Shown: positions 54,301 to 63,277, counted from the stretch's first letter. The stretch: DNA of 64,000 nucleotides from Bradyrhizobium sp. 138 (GCF_023074075.1 NZ_JADPKT010000091.1:62001-126000), one strand, 5' to 3'. Notes: generated by a model from the letters alone, not told the origin. Translations and numbers: made by a program.

Positions 54301-55618
54301 GACTGGCCGGCAGATGCGGCCGATAGGATGGCCTCGGTGGCGCGACAGATGCCATTGCAGCCGACTGCACGAGCTTGGTCGGATGCGCGTGCGCGCCCGG
54401 AATACGGATCGACTGCAATCCGTATTCCTCATAGAGCGCATCGGTAAGCCTGGCGCCTTCCGGCGGCGACCACTCGACCATCTTGTACGAAAGTTCGACG
54501 CCTTCTTGCGCGGCGCCGCCGGAAGTAGAGGGCGGACGTGGTGCAAAGGCGCCGGCCGGCCGCAACGTCGCAGGGCGCCTGATGACGTCGGGCACGACGG
54601 GCGTGGCAATGGGCAGCCTCGGGGGCACATGCTGGGTCACCCAACTGAGCAAGGTGGCGACATCACCCGCCATGCCGAGCGAGGCAGGACGGTCCGCCGC
54701 GGGCTGCTTGTCGATCACAAGCAGCCTTTTATCGATCTGAGTTCCGTGCTTCGCGTAGACGGCTCCGTCGACTGGGGCAGAGAAAACAACTCGCCCGCGT
54801 TCCTGAAGGCGAACGAAGGCATCTCGCCATGCCGGATTGTCCGGCCCGAAGCTTGCACCGGTGATGGCGACCAGACGCCCACCCTCGCAAAGGCGCGCGA
54901 AGGCTGAGGCGATGTGCCGGAGCGCCGCGTCCGCCATTCGTCGATCAACGTTCGCCAGTGCCGAGAACGGCGAGTTCATCAAGACGACGCTAGGTACGAA
55001 ATCGGCTTCGAGATGATCATCGATCTGGGCGGCGTCGAAGCGGGTGACCTCAATGCCGGCGAACAAATGATCGAGCAACTCAGCACGGGGTTCGGCAAAC
55101 TCGTTCAATATCAGGCCGCCGCCGGCGAGCTCGGCGAAGATGGCGAGCAAGCCTGTCCCCGCCGACGGCTCCAGAACGCAATCAGCGGGTGTAATCGCGG
55201 CTGCGGTACATGCGGCCAGCCCCAGCGGGATTGGCGTCGAGAACTGTTGAAACAGCTGGCTGTCCTCGGAACGCCGCGTATGGGTCGGCAGGCAGCTCGC
55301 GATTTTCGCGAGCATCGGCAGCATTGCGGCCGTCTGACCGGCCTTGGTCGGGATGGCCGAACCGAACTTGCGAAGGAAGAGAACGGTGGCCACCTCACAG
55401 GCGTCATAGGCGGTCTTCCAATTCCAAGCACCGGCCGCGTCCGAAGCGCCGAAGGCAGCCTCCATGGAGTTGCGCAGGACAGGGGCATCGATGCGACGGC
55501 CGCGTTCGAGATCGGCCACGAGCTGTCGCGCAGCTCGGACAACGGCGGAGGTGAGGCTTACAGCGGCACGCATCGAGAGCGGCGCAGCGGCAGCGCCGCC
55601 GGCGAGAGATTCGGTCAT
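51320..55618 (-). CDS. Strawberry-notch-type helicase with N-terminal methylase-like domain
   Basis: The 1432-residue protein starts MTESLAGGAAAAPLSMRAAV. Around residue 150-250 it has an adenine-methylase-like fold: CVLEPSAGTGLLAIFAELAG (SAM site) and VVLMNSPFSALANVD, where NSPF replaces the catalytic NPPF/Y. From about 470 it is a superfamily-2 helicase of the strawberry-notch type: FLGDGTGAGKGRQVAGVLLD (Walker A), VIVFDESHAMQNAGG (DExH) and VYVSATGATTVHNLAYAQRL. The late VLVFSDAGGTGRSYHAELSA and QGLGRTNRTKQAQPPLYRPI are motifs V and VI. These giant proteins occur in alphaproteobacterial ICEs and some phages; their role (protecting or remodelling incoming DNA) is inference. Complete. Confidence 0.9.
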   Translation of the reverse strand: MTESLAGGAAAAPLSMRAAVSLTSAVVRAARQLVADLERGRRIDAPVLRNSMEAAFGASDAAGAWNWKTAYDACEVATVLFLRKFGSAIPTKAGQTAAMLPMLAKIASCLPTHTRRSEDSQLFQQFSTPIPLGLAACTAAAITPADCVLEPSAGTGLLAIFAELAGGGLILNEFAEPRAELLDHLFAGIEVTRFDAAQIDDHLEADFVPSVVLMNSPFSALANVDRRMADAALRHIASAFARLCEGGRLVAITGASFGPDNPAWRDAFVRLQERGRVVFSAPVDGAVYAKHGTQIDKRLLVIDKQPAADRPASLGMAGDVATLLSWVTQHVPPRLPIATPVVPDVIRRPATLRPAGAFAPRPPSTSGGAAQEGVELSYKMVEWSPPEGARLTDALYEEYGLQSIRIPGAHAHPTKLVQSAAMASVAPPRPSYRPHLPASLVTDGILSDAQLESVIYAGEAHSEFLAGSWTVDATFDVVATARDDAENVVRFRRGWFLGDGTGAGKGRQVAGVLLDNWLKGRRRAVWISKSDKLIEDAQRDWSALGMERLLVTPLSRFRQGTPIRLSEGVLFTTYATLRTDERGEKLSRVRQIVESLGSEFDGVIVFDESHAMQNAGGQKGERGDQAASQQGRAGLRLQHALPNARVVYVSATGATTVHNLAYAQRLGLWGGTDFPFATRAEFVEAIEEGGVAAMEVLARDLKALGLYAARSLSYEGVAYELVEHQLTPEQVRIYDAYGGAFSVIHNNLDAAMRAANITGETGTLNSQAKSAARSAFESAKQRFFGHLLTSMKTPSLIRSIERDLDAGHAAVIQIVSTGEALMERRLAEIPTEEWGDVQVDITPREYVLDYLAHSFPVQLYEPFTDQEGNLCSRPVYRDGQPVESRDAVARRDRLIEKLASLPPVPGALDQVIQRFGTDMVAEVTGRSRRIVRKGERLVVENRAGSANLAETSAFTDDVKQVLVFSDAGGTGRSYHAELSARNRRLRVHYLLEPGWKADAAIQGLGRTNRTKQAQPPLYRPIATDVKAEKRFLSTIARRLDTLGAITRGQCQTGGQGLLRPEDNLESQYGRDALRQLYTLLARGKVDGCSLETFEGATGLKLTDTNGPRDDLPPITTFLNRLLALTIELQNILFTVFEQLLAARIEGAVASGTYDLGLETLRAESFVVTDRSTIYAHPGAGAETRLLTITQRQRNHPVSLDEALARRSDHRAVLLINERSGRAALQLPAPSFILDDGEIERRVRLIRPMEQHSAPLTMIAESHWVEADRDGFAAAWLAELAEVPEFTESMIHVVAGLLLPIWKRLPNESTRVYRLQTDAGERIIGRKVSATWVANFLAADAPALTPDAAFAAVMEGRTVLELAERLQLRRAQVMGAYRIESSGFNDTMRDRLRAYGLFGGIISWKLRIFVPTDASCVEILAKVFARISEREAA

Positions 55619-55719
55619 GGGGATTTCTTTCGGAGAGCAGGAAGGGGTCGAACCGCCCGGCGCTCTCACGACCACGACGATTCAAACCCTTCCCGGCCCC
55701 ACTCTTCCTCTCAGCCCTT

Positions 55720-55755
55720 CCCATTAAAATGGGACCGGTGCTGGGCACCGGTCCC
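55720..55755 (-). terminator. Two overlapping hairpins at the end of the ParB-like gene
   Basis: On the minus strand GGGACCGGTG-CCCAG-CACCGGTCCC forms a perfect 10-bp stem right behind the ParB-like stop, followed by ATTTTAAT. A second perfect hairpin, CCCATT-TT-AATGGG (55721-55734), uses part of the same sequence, so the two cannot form together. This could be a terminator or an attenuator controlling the helicase gene. Confidence 0.65.
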
Positions 55756-57874
55756 TAAGCAACTGCAGGAGAGCCGGAGTGTTGCGAGTGCTCGTCGCTG
55801 CCGTTCTCCAGATCCTCCTCGCCAGCGAGGAATTCCGGCAGCGGGCCCGCTTCACCTTCCAGCTCCACCGAAGACGGGCTGGAATCGACGAGACGCAGCG
55901 GCTCCGGCAGCCAGCCCGAGCCATCCAGGAGACGCTCAGCCTCTTTGGCCATGTCGGCCTTCTTCAGATGGTCGATCAGTTGCGCCGACGACTCGCCCTT
56001 GGCCTCCCGCACCGCCTCCAGAATGCGAGGCTTGGTGACTCGGCCGAGATAGTTGTCGACTGTCGGTCTCCAGCCAGCCTGCACCATGTCGAGTCCGGCA
56101 GCACGCGCCAGCACGTTGGCCTGGTCGGGACGCGTGCGGACGCCGTGGGCTGAGACGCGACCCTGATTGTAACGATTGGCCGGCTCATAGACGGCGTTGA
56201 CCGCAAAGGACGCGCAGTGGGCGAACAGCGATGCCTGTGCACCACCATCGAGAGCCGTCAGCCCATCCCAGAGATCGTTCTCGCTCTTCGGCAACCGTGC
56301 CTTCCAGCCCTCATGCCGCACCTCGACAGCCTTAGCCGAGATGCTTTCCCTTAAGCCAGGAGCTTGAGCGGGAAAAGGTTGGTGTGCGCAGTCCGATTTC
56401 AAGGCAGCTCCCGGACGAAGCAAACCGGTAAAAGGCCGTCTGCACGAAGTTGTGCAGCGCCGCTTGGAACGCGATCTCAGGATTTTCCGCCAGTGCATCC
56501 CGCAATGCCAGCGTACGGTGCGCCGTCAATTCGATGATGAGCCGATCTGGCAACGGCCTTGCCGGGTCTTCATCATCCTCCTCGGCTTCGGTCGACACGC
56601 CTGCGACCGAGATCGCTGCGCGCCTTGCAGACGCTCCAGTATCCTGTCCTTCAGTCGACGGCACATCGGTGGCCCGCTCGATATCGATATCGATATCGGC
56701 GGCAGGCGCCTCATCCTCAGGCCGAACATAGCCCCGATCGACGGAAAGCCGTCCTTCGGAATCGATGCTGACGAAGACGCCCGCCCGGGCAATCTCGGCC
56801 GGATCGTAAGTCTTAGGCCGGTCTTCGAGCGCGAGCAGCGCGGCTTCGATCGCGCCGAGACGCTGGTCGACCTCTTCGGGCAGCTCATCCGCATCCTGAT
56901 ATTCCGTTTCGAGCTTCGCCTGCCCGGCGTTGAGAGCGTCGATGGTGGCCTGCTCCTCGGAGGTCAGATCGACAGGTTGGCCTTCCAGCTCGCGCAGCCC
57001 TGTCGTGTCGCCGTAGGGGAAGTCAACGGCGGCTGAGATCCATTTCCATCCCTCCGCACCAATTGCTTCCGCCTCGGCTTTGAGCTCCTCCGTCACAAGG
57101 CGGTCGAGCAGAGCGACGTCTTCAAGCCAGCCACCATCATCGTGCTCGAACAGGTCGCGCAAAACGCTGCCACCAGCCTGCTCGTAGGCACCCAGCCCAA
57201 TGAACTGCACGCGGTGGTCGGACGCGCGCACGTATTTTCGGTCAGCATTCGCCGGATCTGATAGGGCTCGTCATAACCGGATCGGCTGACATTCTCTCAG
57301 ACCTGCTCCTGCCGTGTGTGATCCGCCGTGACCGAAAAGGCCATGAGCTGCTCGAGGGCCATGCCGTCTTCGGCATAGACCTCGTGCAGCTTGACGACAC
57401 GGACGCCAGCCGGTTCACGACGGCCGGCGTCACGAAGTGCCGGGCCGCGATATCCTCGTCGGAAAGACCGGCGCCACTCAAGGTCTGGAAGGCTCGGAAC
57501 TGATCGAGGGGGTGAAGGCCTATCCGCTCGTCGTTCTCGGCAAGCGAGTCGTCTTCGGCAATGCCCCCATCACGCACGACACACGGAACGGCCTGCGTCT
57601 TTGCCATGCGCTTTTGCTTGACGAGAAGTTCCAACGCACGATAGCGCCGGCCTCCGGCCGGTACCTCGAACATGCCGGTCTCATTGCCTTCCGCGTCTAC
57701 AACCGCCCGCACATTGAGACTTTGCAGGAGCGTCCGCTGCGCGATGCTTTCCGCGAGTTGCTCGATCGAAACGCCCGCTTTCACACGCCGAACGTTCGAC
57801 TGGCTGAGCACCAGCTTGTTGAATGGAATGTCGCGTGAGGGCGATAGGATGATCTTTTGGACAGTCTTCGTCAT
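55755..57874 (-). pseudogene. ParB-like nuclease-domain protein, frameshifted
   Basis: With the start at 57874 the N-terminal frame has IPFNKLVLSQSNVRRVKAGV, SIAQRTLLQSLNVRAV and PAGGRRYRALELLVKQKRMA, a ParB/Srx-type domain as in ICE- and plasmid-borne ParB-like proteins of about 700 residues. It shifts frame near 57395, hits a TGA near 57300, shifts again near 57235 into RVQFIGLGAYEQAGGSVLRD, and once more near 56370 into ESISAKAVEVRHEGWKARLP. The rest reaches 55755. Apart from these lesions every segment is present, so inactivation is recent or includes sequencing errors. Confidence 0.85.
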
Positions 57875-57978
57875 GTCGATTCTCCACGACGGGCGGCCGG
57901 GAGCCTCTCTCTCGGCCTCCAACCCGTCGCGGAAAACGACCCCGCCCTCTCACTCTCGTGCCGCGGCCATCGAGAACC

Positions 57979-58932
57979 TCATGCCGGTTCCTGATCCGCT
58001 CTCTCCACCGTCATGTCGACAGTCCGTTCCGGCAAGAATTCAAGGAGATAGTCCGCAACCTTGCTGGCCTGCGAAGCGGCACGCACAATTGCACGATTGT
58101 CCTCGCGCAGCACGTCGAGCCACGAGCCGATATAGTCGGCATGTCGCACCGTGGGCACGATGGCGAGCGACGCGCAACTGAACGCAGACGAGATCTCCGC
58201 AACCAGCTCCTCGAACGCGTACTTCCTCGTGCCGTAGCTGCCTGACAAGTCACGGTTGAGACGTGACGGATGACCGCTGGCATGCGCCAGCTCATGCAGG
58301 GCCGTTCGATGCCAATTGATCGGTTCGAAATAGGCTTGCGGAGGCGGCACCTGCACGTAATCTTCTGCCGGTGTATAGAAGGCCCGGTTCCCGCCGATGC
58401 GAAAGTCGATACCTGTCGCCCTGATCAGGCTTTCGACCCGCGGCTCGATCAGGCCTGGCGGCGGAGGCTGCGCCGTCGTTGCGATCTCTGGAGGCAGGCC
58501 ATCGCACTGGTCGGTATTGAACACCGTGAAACGCTTGAGAAACGGAACAGCCTGTGCGTCCTTGCCGGTCTCATGTGCGCGGCGCTTTTCGTCGGCCGGC
58601 ACAAAACGGTCGGCATAGACGACGGTCGTGCCGCGCTCGCCCTTGCGGACCTGACCGCCGAGCGACAGCGCCTGCCGAAATGTAAGCCAGCTCTGACTGG
58701 TGAATGCACGCTCGGTGGCAGCTCCCCAGAGGATCAGAATGTTGATGCCGCTGTATTGTCGACCGGTCGCGGCGCTTTTCGGCAAGGCCAAGGACGCCTT
58801 CGCCACGGTGCCCCATGGCTGCACCCACGGCACTCGACCGGCCTCAAGTTCACCGATGATCTTGTTGGTGATTTCGTCATAAAGGCTCGTCCGGTCCTCA
58901 CCGGCGCGCGCCCGAGGATAGTATCTGGACAT
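57979..58932 (-). CDS. ardC: ArdC-like antirestriction protein with zincin metallopeptidase domain
   Basis: The 317-residue protein starts MSRYYPRARAGEDRTSLYDE. The N-terminal ArdC ssDNA-binding region carries IIGELEAGRVPWVQPWG, GINILILWGAATERAFTSQS and WLTFRQALSLGGQVRKGERG. The C-terminal zincin has HRTALHELAHASGHPSRLNR with the HExxH site, then KYAFEELVAEISSAFSCASL giving the third zinc ligand. ArdC proteins protect conjugating DNA from host restriction. The gene is intact, and about 100 bases separate it from the broken ParB-like gene. Confidence 0.92.
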   Translation of the reverse strand: MSRYYPRARAGEDRTSLYDEITNKIIGELEAGRVPWVQPWGTVAKASLALPKSAATGRQYSGINILILWGAATERAFTSQSWLTFRQALSLGGQVRKGERGTTVVYADRFVPADEKRRAHETGKDAQAVPFLKRFTVFNTDQCDGLPPEIATTAQPPPPGLIEPRVESLIRATGIDFRIGGNRAFYTPAEDYVQVPPPQAYFEPINWHRTALHELAHASGHPSRLNRDLSGSYGTRKYAFEELVAEISSAFSCASLAIVPTVRHADYIGSWLDVLREDNRAIVRAASQASKVADYLLEFLPERTVDMTVERADQEPA

Positions 58933-59436
58933 TGCGGATCTCCGCGACGGGCGCCGCGAGCCTCTCTCGCAGCCTGTAACCCGTCACCGCAAACCGCGCG
59001 ATACTCTTACTCTCGGCCCACTCAGCGACAGAGTGCGAAATCCGCGACGCGGCCCGGCTTTCGTCCATTTCATCATGGGGCTTTGGCCTCAACTGCCCAC
59101 GACCGCAGGCCCTGATCAGGCGTGCGCCAACGGCACATCGCCTCAGCGGAAAATGGCACCCGGAGAGCGTGAGCATAGCGACCCGAAGGGCCACGCGGGT
59201 CCGAGTGCAGCGATGAGACGGGTTAATAGCGGCACCCGGGAACGGGGCAGTGATAGCGATCGCCGAAGGCGAGCCCCTTTCCCGAGTGCCCCCGGCGAGG
59301 AGCTCCGAAGCTCTTGGCGCGAGGGATCGAAGCCGGGACGGCCGAGACGCAAAGCGGCTCGGTTCACGAGAGCCCGATGCGGCGAAAGCCGCACGCGCGC
59401 AAGCGGAGAACTCCGCTTAGACTCGAACCGGCGGAT
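58933..59436. promoter_or_regulatory. Leader region of ardC with GAAGGGCC motif and long inverted repeat
   Basis: ACCCGAAGGGCCACGCGGG lies around 59171. Downstream, GGCACCCGGGAACGGGGC (from about 59230) pairs with GCCCCTTTCCCGAGTGCC (ending about 59291), 16 of 18 bases. The layout resembles the DUF736 and DUF2493 leaders but is farther from its gene. No coding frame is convincing. Confidence 0.5.
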
Positions 59437-59619
59437 CTAGATTTCATCGCGAGCATGCGTCTGCGCGTCGTAGATCCTGATCTGAAGCATGGGAAAACGC
59501 TTCTTTAGCTCTTCGCCACCCGCCCTGGCGCCGTCTCTGGTTGTAAATTCGGCTTTGAACCGGCCGTCCACTTCAAGCGCGTAACCAGAGGTCGGCAATT
59601 CACGAGTGGCAGCAACCAT
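59437..59619 (-). CDS. Conserved hypothetical protein, 60 residues
   Basis: I start at 59619 (MVAATRELPTSGYALEVDGR); the frame continues FKAEFTTRDGARAGGEELKK and ends RFPMLQIRIYDAQTHARDEI. Short proteins with GYxLEVDGRFK and KKRFPMLQ occur many times in Bradyrhizobium genomes, annotated as hypothetical. Probably a small beta-alpha protein. The longer upstream frame is not conserved in character. Confidence 0.6.
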   Translation of the reverse strand: MVAATRELPTSGYALEVDGRFKAEFTTRDGARAGGEELKKRFPMLQIRIYDAQTHARDEI

Positions 59620-60297
59620 TTCATTCCCATTGTGCAGTGAGGTGATAGGCAATGATGGGTAGCGTGAGTCGCCCAAACCGCGCCAGACCCACCTGCCCAA
59701 CTGCGATGATAGGCCAATACACGTTGTGGATCGGCTCTCCGGAACCGCATCAAGGATGGGCATTTGCGTCATCCGAGCAGGTGGCCGGCTTTCCACTTGC
59801 CCGGATGCATGCACGATAGAGCCACGGCTCGACGTAGCTGACCATTGCAAACCGGTCAGCACGCGCGGACTACTGGCAACCGCGCCAGTTTCGCACCAAA
59901 AATGACCTCACCGAAATGCAACAAACGCGATCGAACGCAGACGAAACCGGAGCAAAATCAACGAAGCTGATCGATAGTCTGCCGCTCACAACGGCCTGGT
60001 GCTGGTTCGAGTCCTGCCGCACACATCGGGAAATCGCCCGCGGTAGATTTTCGACCAGTCTCCTTCACCCCTGCGGCTCTGATCTTGGACGCCGCGTGAT
60101 AGTTCGCCACTAGGTGGGCTTCTTTTCTGCTCAACCTTCCAGGGGGTTCTTTAGTCAACCACCAACTGCAGCTGCCCAGCTGAAATCATAATGAGCGCTC
60201 AACAACTTCATTGCGACAACAGCGACGAGAACGCAGATGATTTGCAACAACGTTCTGGTCGAGAACACTCTATTGAAGAGCGTCATGATGCCGCCTG
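59620..60297. other. Island-edge region without a protein gene
   Basis: No convincing frame is found in 678 bases. It contains the tRNA-like remnant at 59979-60020. No integrase gene and no clear direct repeat of an attachment core were found in the window. Confidence 0.45.
59979..60020 (+). other. tRNA-like remnant (anticodon arm and T arm)
   Basis: GCCG-CTCACAA-CGGC (59981-59995) has the shape of an anticodon arm, with loop anticodon CAC; one base differs from the CTCATAA loop of methionine tRNA. GCTGG-TTCGAGT-CCTGC (60001-60017) is a T arm with one mismatched pair. No matching acceptor stem or D arm is present, so it cannot be a functional tRNA. It may be an attachment-site remnant. Confidence 0.4.
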
Positions 60298-60498
60298 CTA
60301 GCGCTGGTGACCGAGCCGGATTCCAAGCTTGATCGCTTTTTGGCGAAGTGAGCCTTCGGAGCGCTTTGTAAGCTCCGCAATTTTTGCAACTGGAGTCTTC
60401 GCTTTCGAATGAGCGCGCAGCTCCTTCACGTCAGCCTTTGTGTATTCGCGACGCACAGCCTTCTTCTTCGTAGCCGTCTTCTTTGCCTTCTTCACCAC
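60298..60498 (-). CDS. Small basic conserved protein, 66 residues
   Basis: The N-terminus is a lysine-rich tail (MVKKAKKTATKKKAVRREYT) followed by a helical segment, VKELRAHSKAKTPVAKIAEL, then RSEGSLRQKAIKLGIRLG. The second half looks like a helix-turn-helix (VAKIAELTKRSEGSLRQKAI). Similar small proteins are common in Bradyrhizobium; a DNA-binding or chromatin role is inference. Intact, with a purine-rich ribosome-binding region AGGAGC about ten bases upstream on the minus strand. Confidence 0.65.
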   Translation of the reverse strand: MVKKAKKTATKKKAVRREYTKADVKELRAHSKAKTPVAKIAELTKRSEGSLRQKAIKLGIRLGHQR

Positions 60499-60896
60499 TT
60501 TTAGCTCCTCGATTCGAGAGTGGGCGTACTAGCAACAGCCGCATTGAGGCGCAACCCTCCATCAGTTGGCTCTATTTGTAGGTCCGATGTGTGAGCTGCT
60601 GCCACTTTGATGGACACGAGGTTAAACTAATCCCACCTTGCGCTCGAACTCAACCGGGCCGAGATAGCCGATGGTCGAGTGCCGGCGGATCGTGTTGTAA
60701 AATCTTTCGATGTAGTCGAAAACATCGACTTTGCCTCGTCTCTGGTTCGGTAGATCTTGTTGCCGGTCCGTTCGGTCTAGAGCGACGAGAAGAAGCTCTC
60801 CATCGCCCCGTTGTCCCAGACGTTGCCGGAACGGCTCATGCTCCAGAGAATGCCGTGGTCGGCCATCAAACGCTGGAACTGCTCGCTGGTGTCCTG

Positions 60897-62353
60897 GGCG
60901 GATTCAAACGGTCGTCGCAACACTCGGAGGTTGGAGGTTGCGATGAACGTTGTAAGGCGCCGATCGGCGCGGTCAGGACAAGCCCCATTGCCATCGCCAG
61001 GACGGCCGTCTGTTGCAGGACGCAACGAACAGAATAAATTTTGGCGGACGATTGCTGTGGGGCTGAGTAGCGAAGATGCTGCGCTCGACGCTGGATTGTC
61101 ACAACCTGTCGGAAGCAGAATATTCCGAAAGGGGCGGCATGCCACCAGCGATGTTCAGATCTTCGGCAAAACCGCTCTCCGGGCGGTAGCTCTCGTTGGT
61201 AGAGCGCGACGAGATCGCACTTTTAAAGGTGCAGGGCCATTCCATGCAAGAGATTGGACGTCGCCTGGGGCGGGCCGCTTCGGCAGTCTCCCGTGAACTG
61301 CGGCGCAACGCGGCCACCCGCGGCGGCGGGTTGGAGTATCGGGCAACGACCGCCCAATGGCATGCGGATCGATCCGCGCGCCGGCCCAAGCCGAGCAGGC
61401 TTGCGCTCAATGCAACCTTGCGCACTTATGTGGAGGAGAGACTTGCTGGCGACGTCGTAGCCCCGAGCGGCGCTCCCGTTCTTGGTCCCGCCGTTCCGTG
61501 GAAGGGCCGCCGGCGTGGCCCGCGCAAGGATCGGCGATGGGCCAAAGCCTGGAGCCCTGAGCAGATTGCCCGACGCTTGCCGATCGACTTCCCGGACGAC
61601 AAGACGATGCGCATCAGCCACGAAGCTATCTATCAAGCTCTCTTCGTTTAGGGCCGTGGGGCGCTCCGCCGCGAGCTGACGGCCTGCTTGCGAACAGGAC
61701 GTGTATTACGGATGCCCAGGGCGCGCGTACGCAGGCGAGGCAAGGGCTTTGTCTCGTCGGGGATCATGATCAGTCAACGTCCTGCTGAAGCTGCCGATCG
61801 AGCAGTGCCGGGACATTGGGAGGGAGACCTCATCCTCGGTCTTGGCAGCTCGGCGATCGGCACGCTGGTCGAGCGTACGACGCGCGTCACGATGCTATTG
61901 CACGTTCCCCGGTTGGCAGGGCATGGCGATGCTCCGCGCGCGAAGAACGGACCTGCGCTGGCGGGACACGGGGCCGAAGCCGTGCGCGATGCGATCACGC
62001 GCACCGTCATCTCCTTGCCCGAAGAACTGCGTCGCTCGCTGACGTGGGACCAGGAGGCCGAAATGGCTCAGCATCATCGTCTCAAGATCGATGCGGTTAT
62101 CCAGGTCTACTTCTGCGACCCGCAAAGCCCTTGGCAGCGCGGACTAACGAGAACACCAACAGGTTGCTGCGGCAGTACTTCCCGAAAGGCACGGACCTGA
62201 GCATCCACAGCGCCGACGAGATATCCGCTGTGGCAGCGGCCCTCAATGCCCGACCAAGAAAGACACTAGGCCGGAAAACGCCGGCGGAGGCGCTTGACGA
62301 ATTGCTGTCATGAGTGAAAATAACTGATGTTGCGACGACCGTTTGAATCCGCC
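60897..62353 (+). mobile_element. IS30-family element with broken transposase, inserted in the IS3 orfB
   Basis: The two ends (60897-60922 and 62328-62353) are perfect 26-bp inverted repeats, and CTG flanks both sides as a 3-bp target duplication. The plus-strand transposase has the IS30 HTH (ALLKVQGHSMQEIGRRLGRA, SAVSRELRRNA) and PGHWEGDLILG with the first catalytic aspartate; NARPRKTLGRKTPAEAL closes it. A stop at 61649 and a frameshift near 62145 disrupt it. Sharp ends show that insertion was recent relative to the decay of nearby nif genes. Confidence 0.9.
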
Positions 62354-62847
62354 CTGACTGCCCTGGTCGGAGTGGTGCAACAGGGCGTCCGGCTTGCCGC
62401 GTCGCCGGACAACCATCAGCAGGGCATCGGTTACCAACTGAGCTGTCATGGCGGCGCTCATCGACCAACCCACCACCCGGCGTGAGAACAGGTCGATCGC
62501 TGCTGCGACGTAGAGCCAGCCCTCGGCCGTCCAGAGGTACGTAAAGTCGGCGATCCACTTCTGGTTCGGCCGCTCGGCGGCGAACTGCCGGTCAAGGAGG
62601 TCCGCAAGCACGGTCTCGAGCTGTCGATCGCCGCTGTCCTTCGGCAAGCGCCGGCGTCGCGGCCGCGCCCGCAAGCCTTGCAGGCGCATCAGCCGTTCGA
62701 TTTCGTGCAAGCCACAGTCCGCCCCATCGGCGAGCAGATCACGCCACACCTGGCGCGCACCATAGGTGCGGTCGCTCGCCATGAAGCTGGCCTTCACCTT
62801 GCCGCCGAGCTCTTCGTCGCTGCGGGACCTGGCGCTGGGCGAGCGAT

Positions 62848-63216
62848 TCAGCCAGCCATGGAAGCCCGACCGCGACACCCCCAGCGCATCGCATCCATGC
62901 CAGCGCCCAGATCGCCCGGTGCTTCGCAATGAAGACGAACTTCATGTCGCTTCCTTCGCGAGTTTAGGATATCCCGCTCGGCCTTCAACTTGGCGACCTC
63001 ACGGCGCAACCGCTCGATCTCCTGCTGCTCCGGCTTCATCTGCCCGTGGCCGGGAAAGGCCTGCACCGGATCGGAGCCGAACTCTTTCACCCATTTGCGC
63101 AGAACGTGCTCATGAACATCCAGATCTCGCCCGGCCTGCGCCACCGACACCCCACGCTCCCTAACCAGCTTGACCGCCTCGATCTTGAACTCGCGACTGA
63201 ACTTCCGTCTCTTCAT
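62848..63216 (-). CDS. IS3-family OrfA transposase subunit
   Basis: The protein starts MKRRKFSREFKIEAVKLVRE, contains the HTH VSVAQAGRDLDVHEHVLRKW and the leucine-zipper-like EIERLRREVAKLKAERDIL. The usual ending DILKKAAAYFAKE is replaced by NSRRKRHEV because of a frame change, so the subunit is altered after about 85 residues. It is the first gene of the IS3 element. Confidence 0.8.
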   Translation of the reverse strand: MKRRKFSREFKIEAVKLVRERGVSVAQAGRDLDVHEHVLRKWVKEFGSDPVQAFPGHGQMKPEQQEIERLRREVAKLKAERDILNSRRKRHEVRLHCEAPGDLGAGMDAMRWGCRGRASMAG

Positions 63217-63277
63217 CGCCCACCTCCGGCTTCATGAAGCACCCAATCTCGGTGTCCATCAAACCGGCAGCAGCTCA

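Larger units (their letters stand above)
60592..63277 (-). mobile_element. IS3-family element, interrupted by an IS30-family element
   Basis: The ends are related inverted repeats beginning TGAGCTGCTGCC (left from 60592; right complement ending 63277), each continuing into TTTGATGGACAC. orfA starts MKRRKFSREFKIEAVKLVRE at 63216; orfB begins MKFVFIAKHRAIW near 62945. orfB is split: the part up to LLHHSDQGSQ ends at 62354 and the rest (TSEQFQRLMADHGILW, SGNVWDNGAMESFFSSL) lies at 60600-60896 on the other side of the IS30 element. orfA is frameshifted after ERDIL, though IS3 elements use frameshifting. It cut into the gene now beginning at 63278. Confidence 0.85.

Noticed and set aside
59979..60020. 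A functional tRNA gene
   Set aside because: No acceptor stem or D arm can be paired around the anticodon- and T-arm-like parts.
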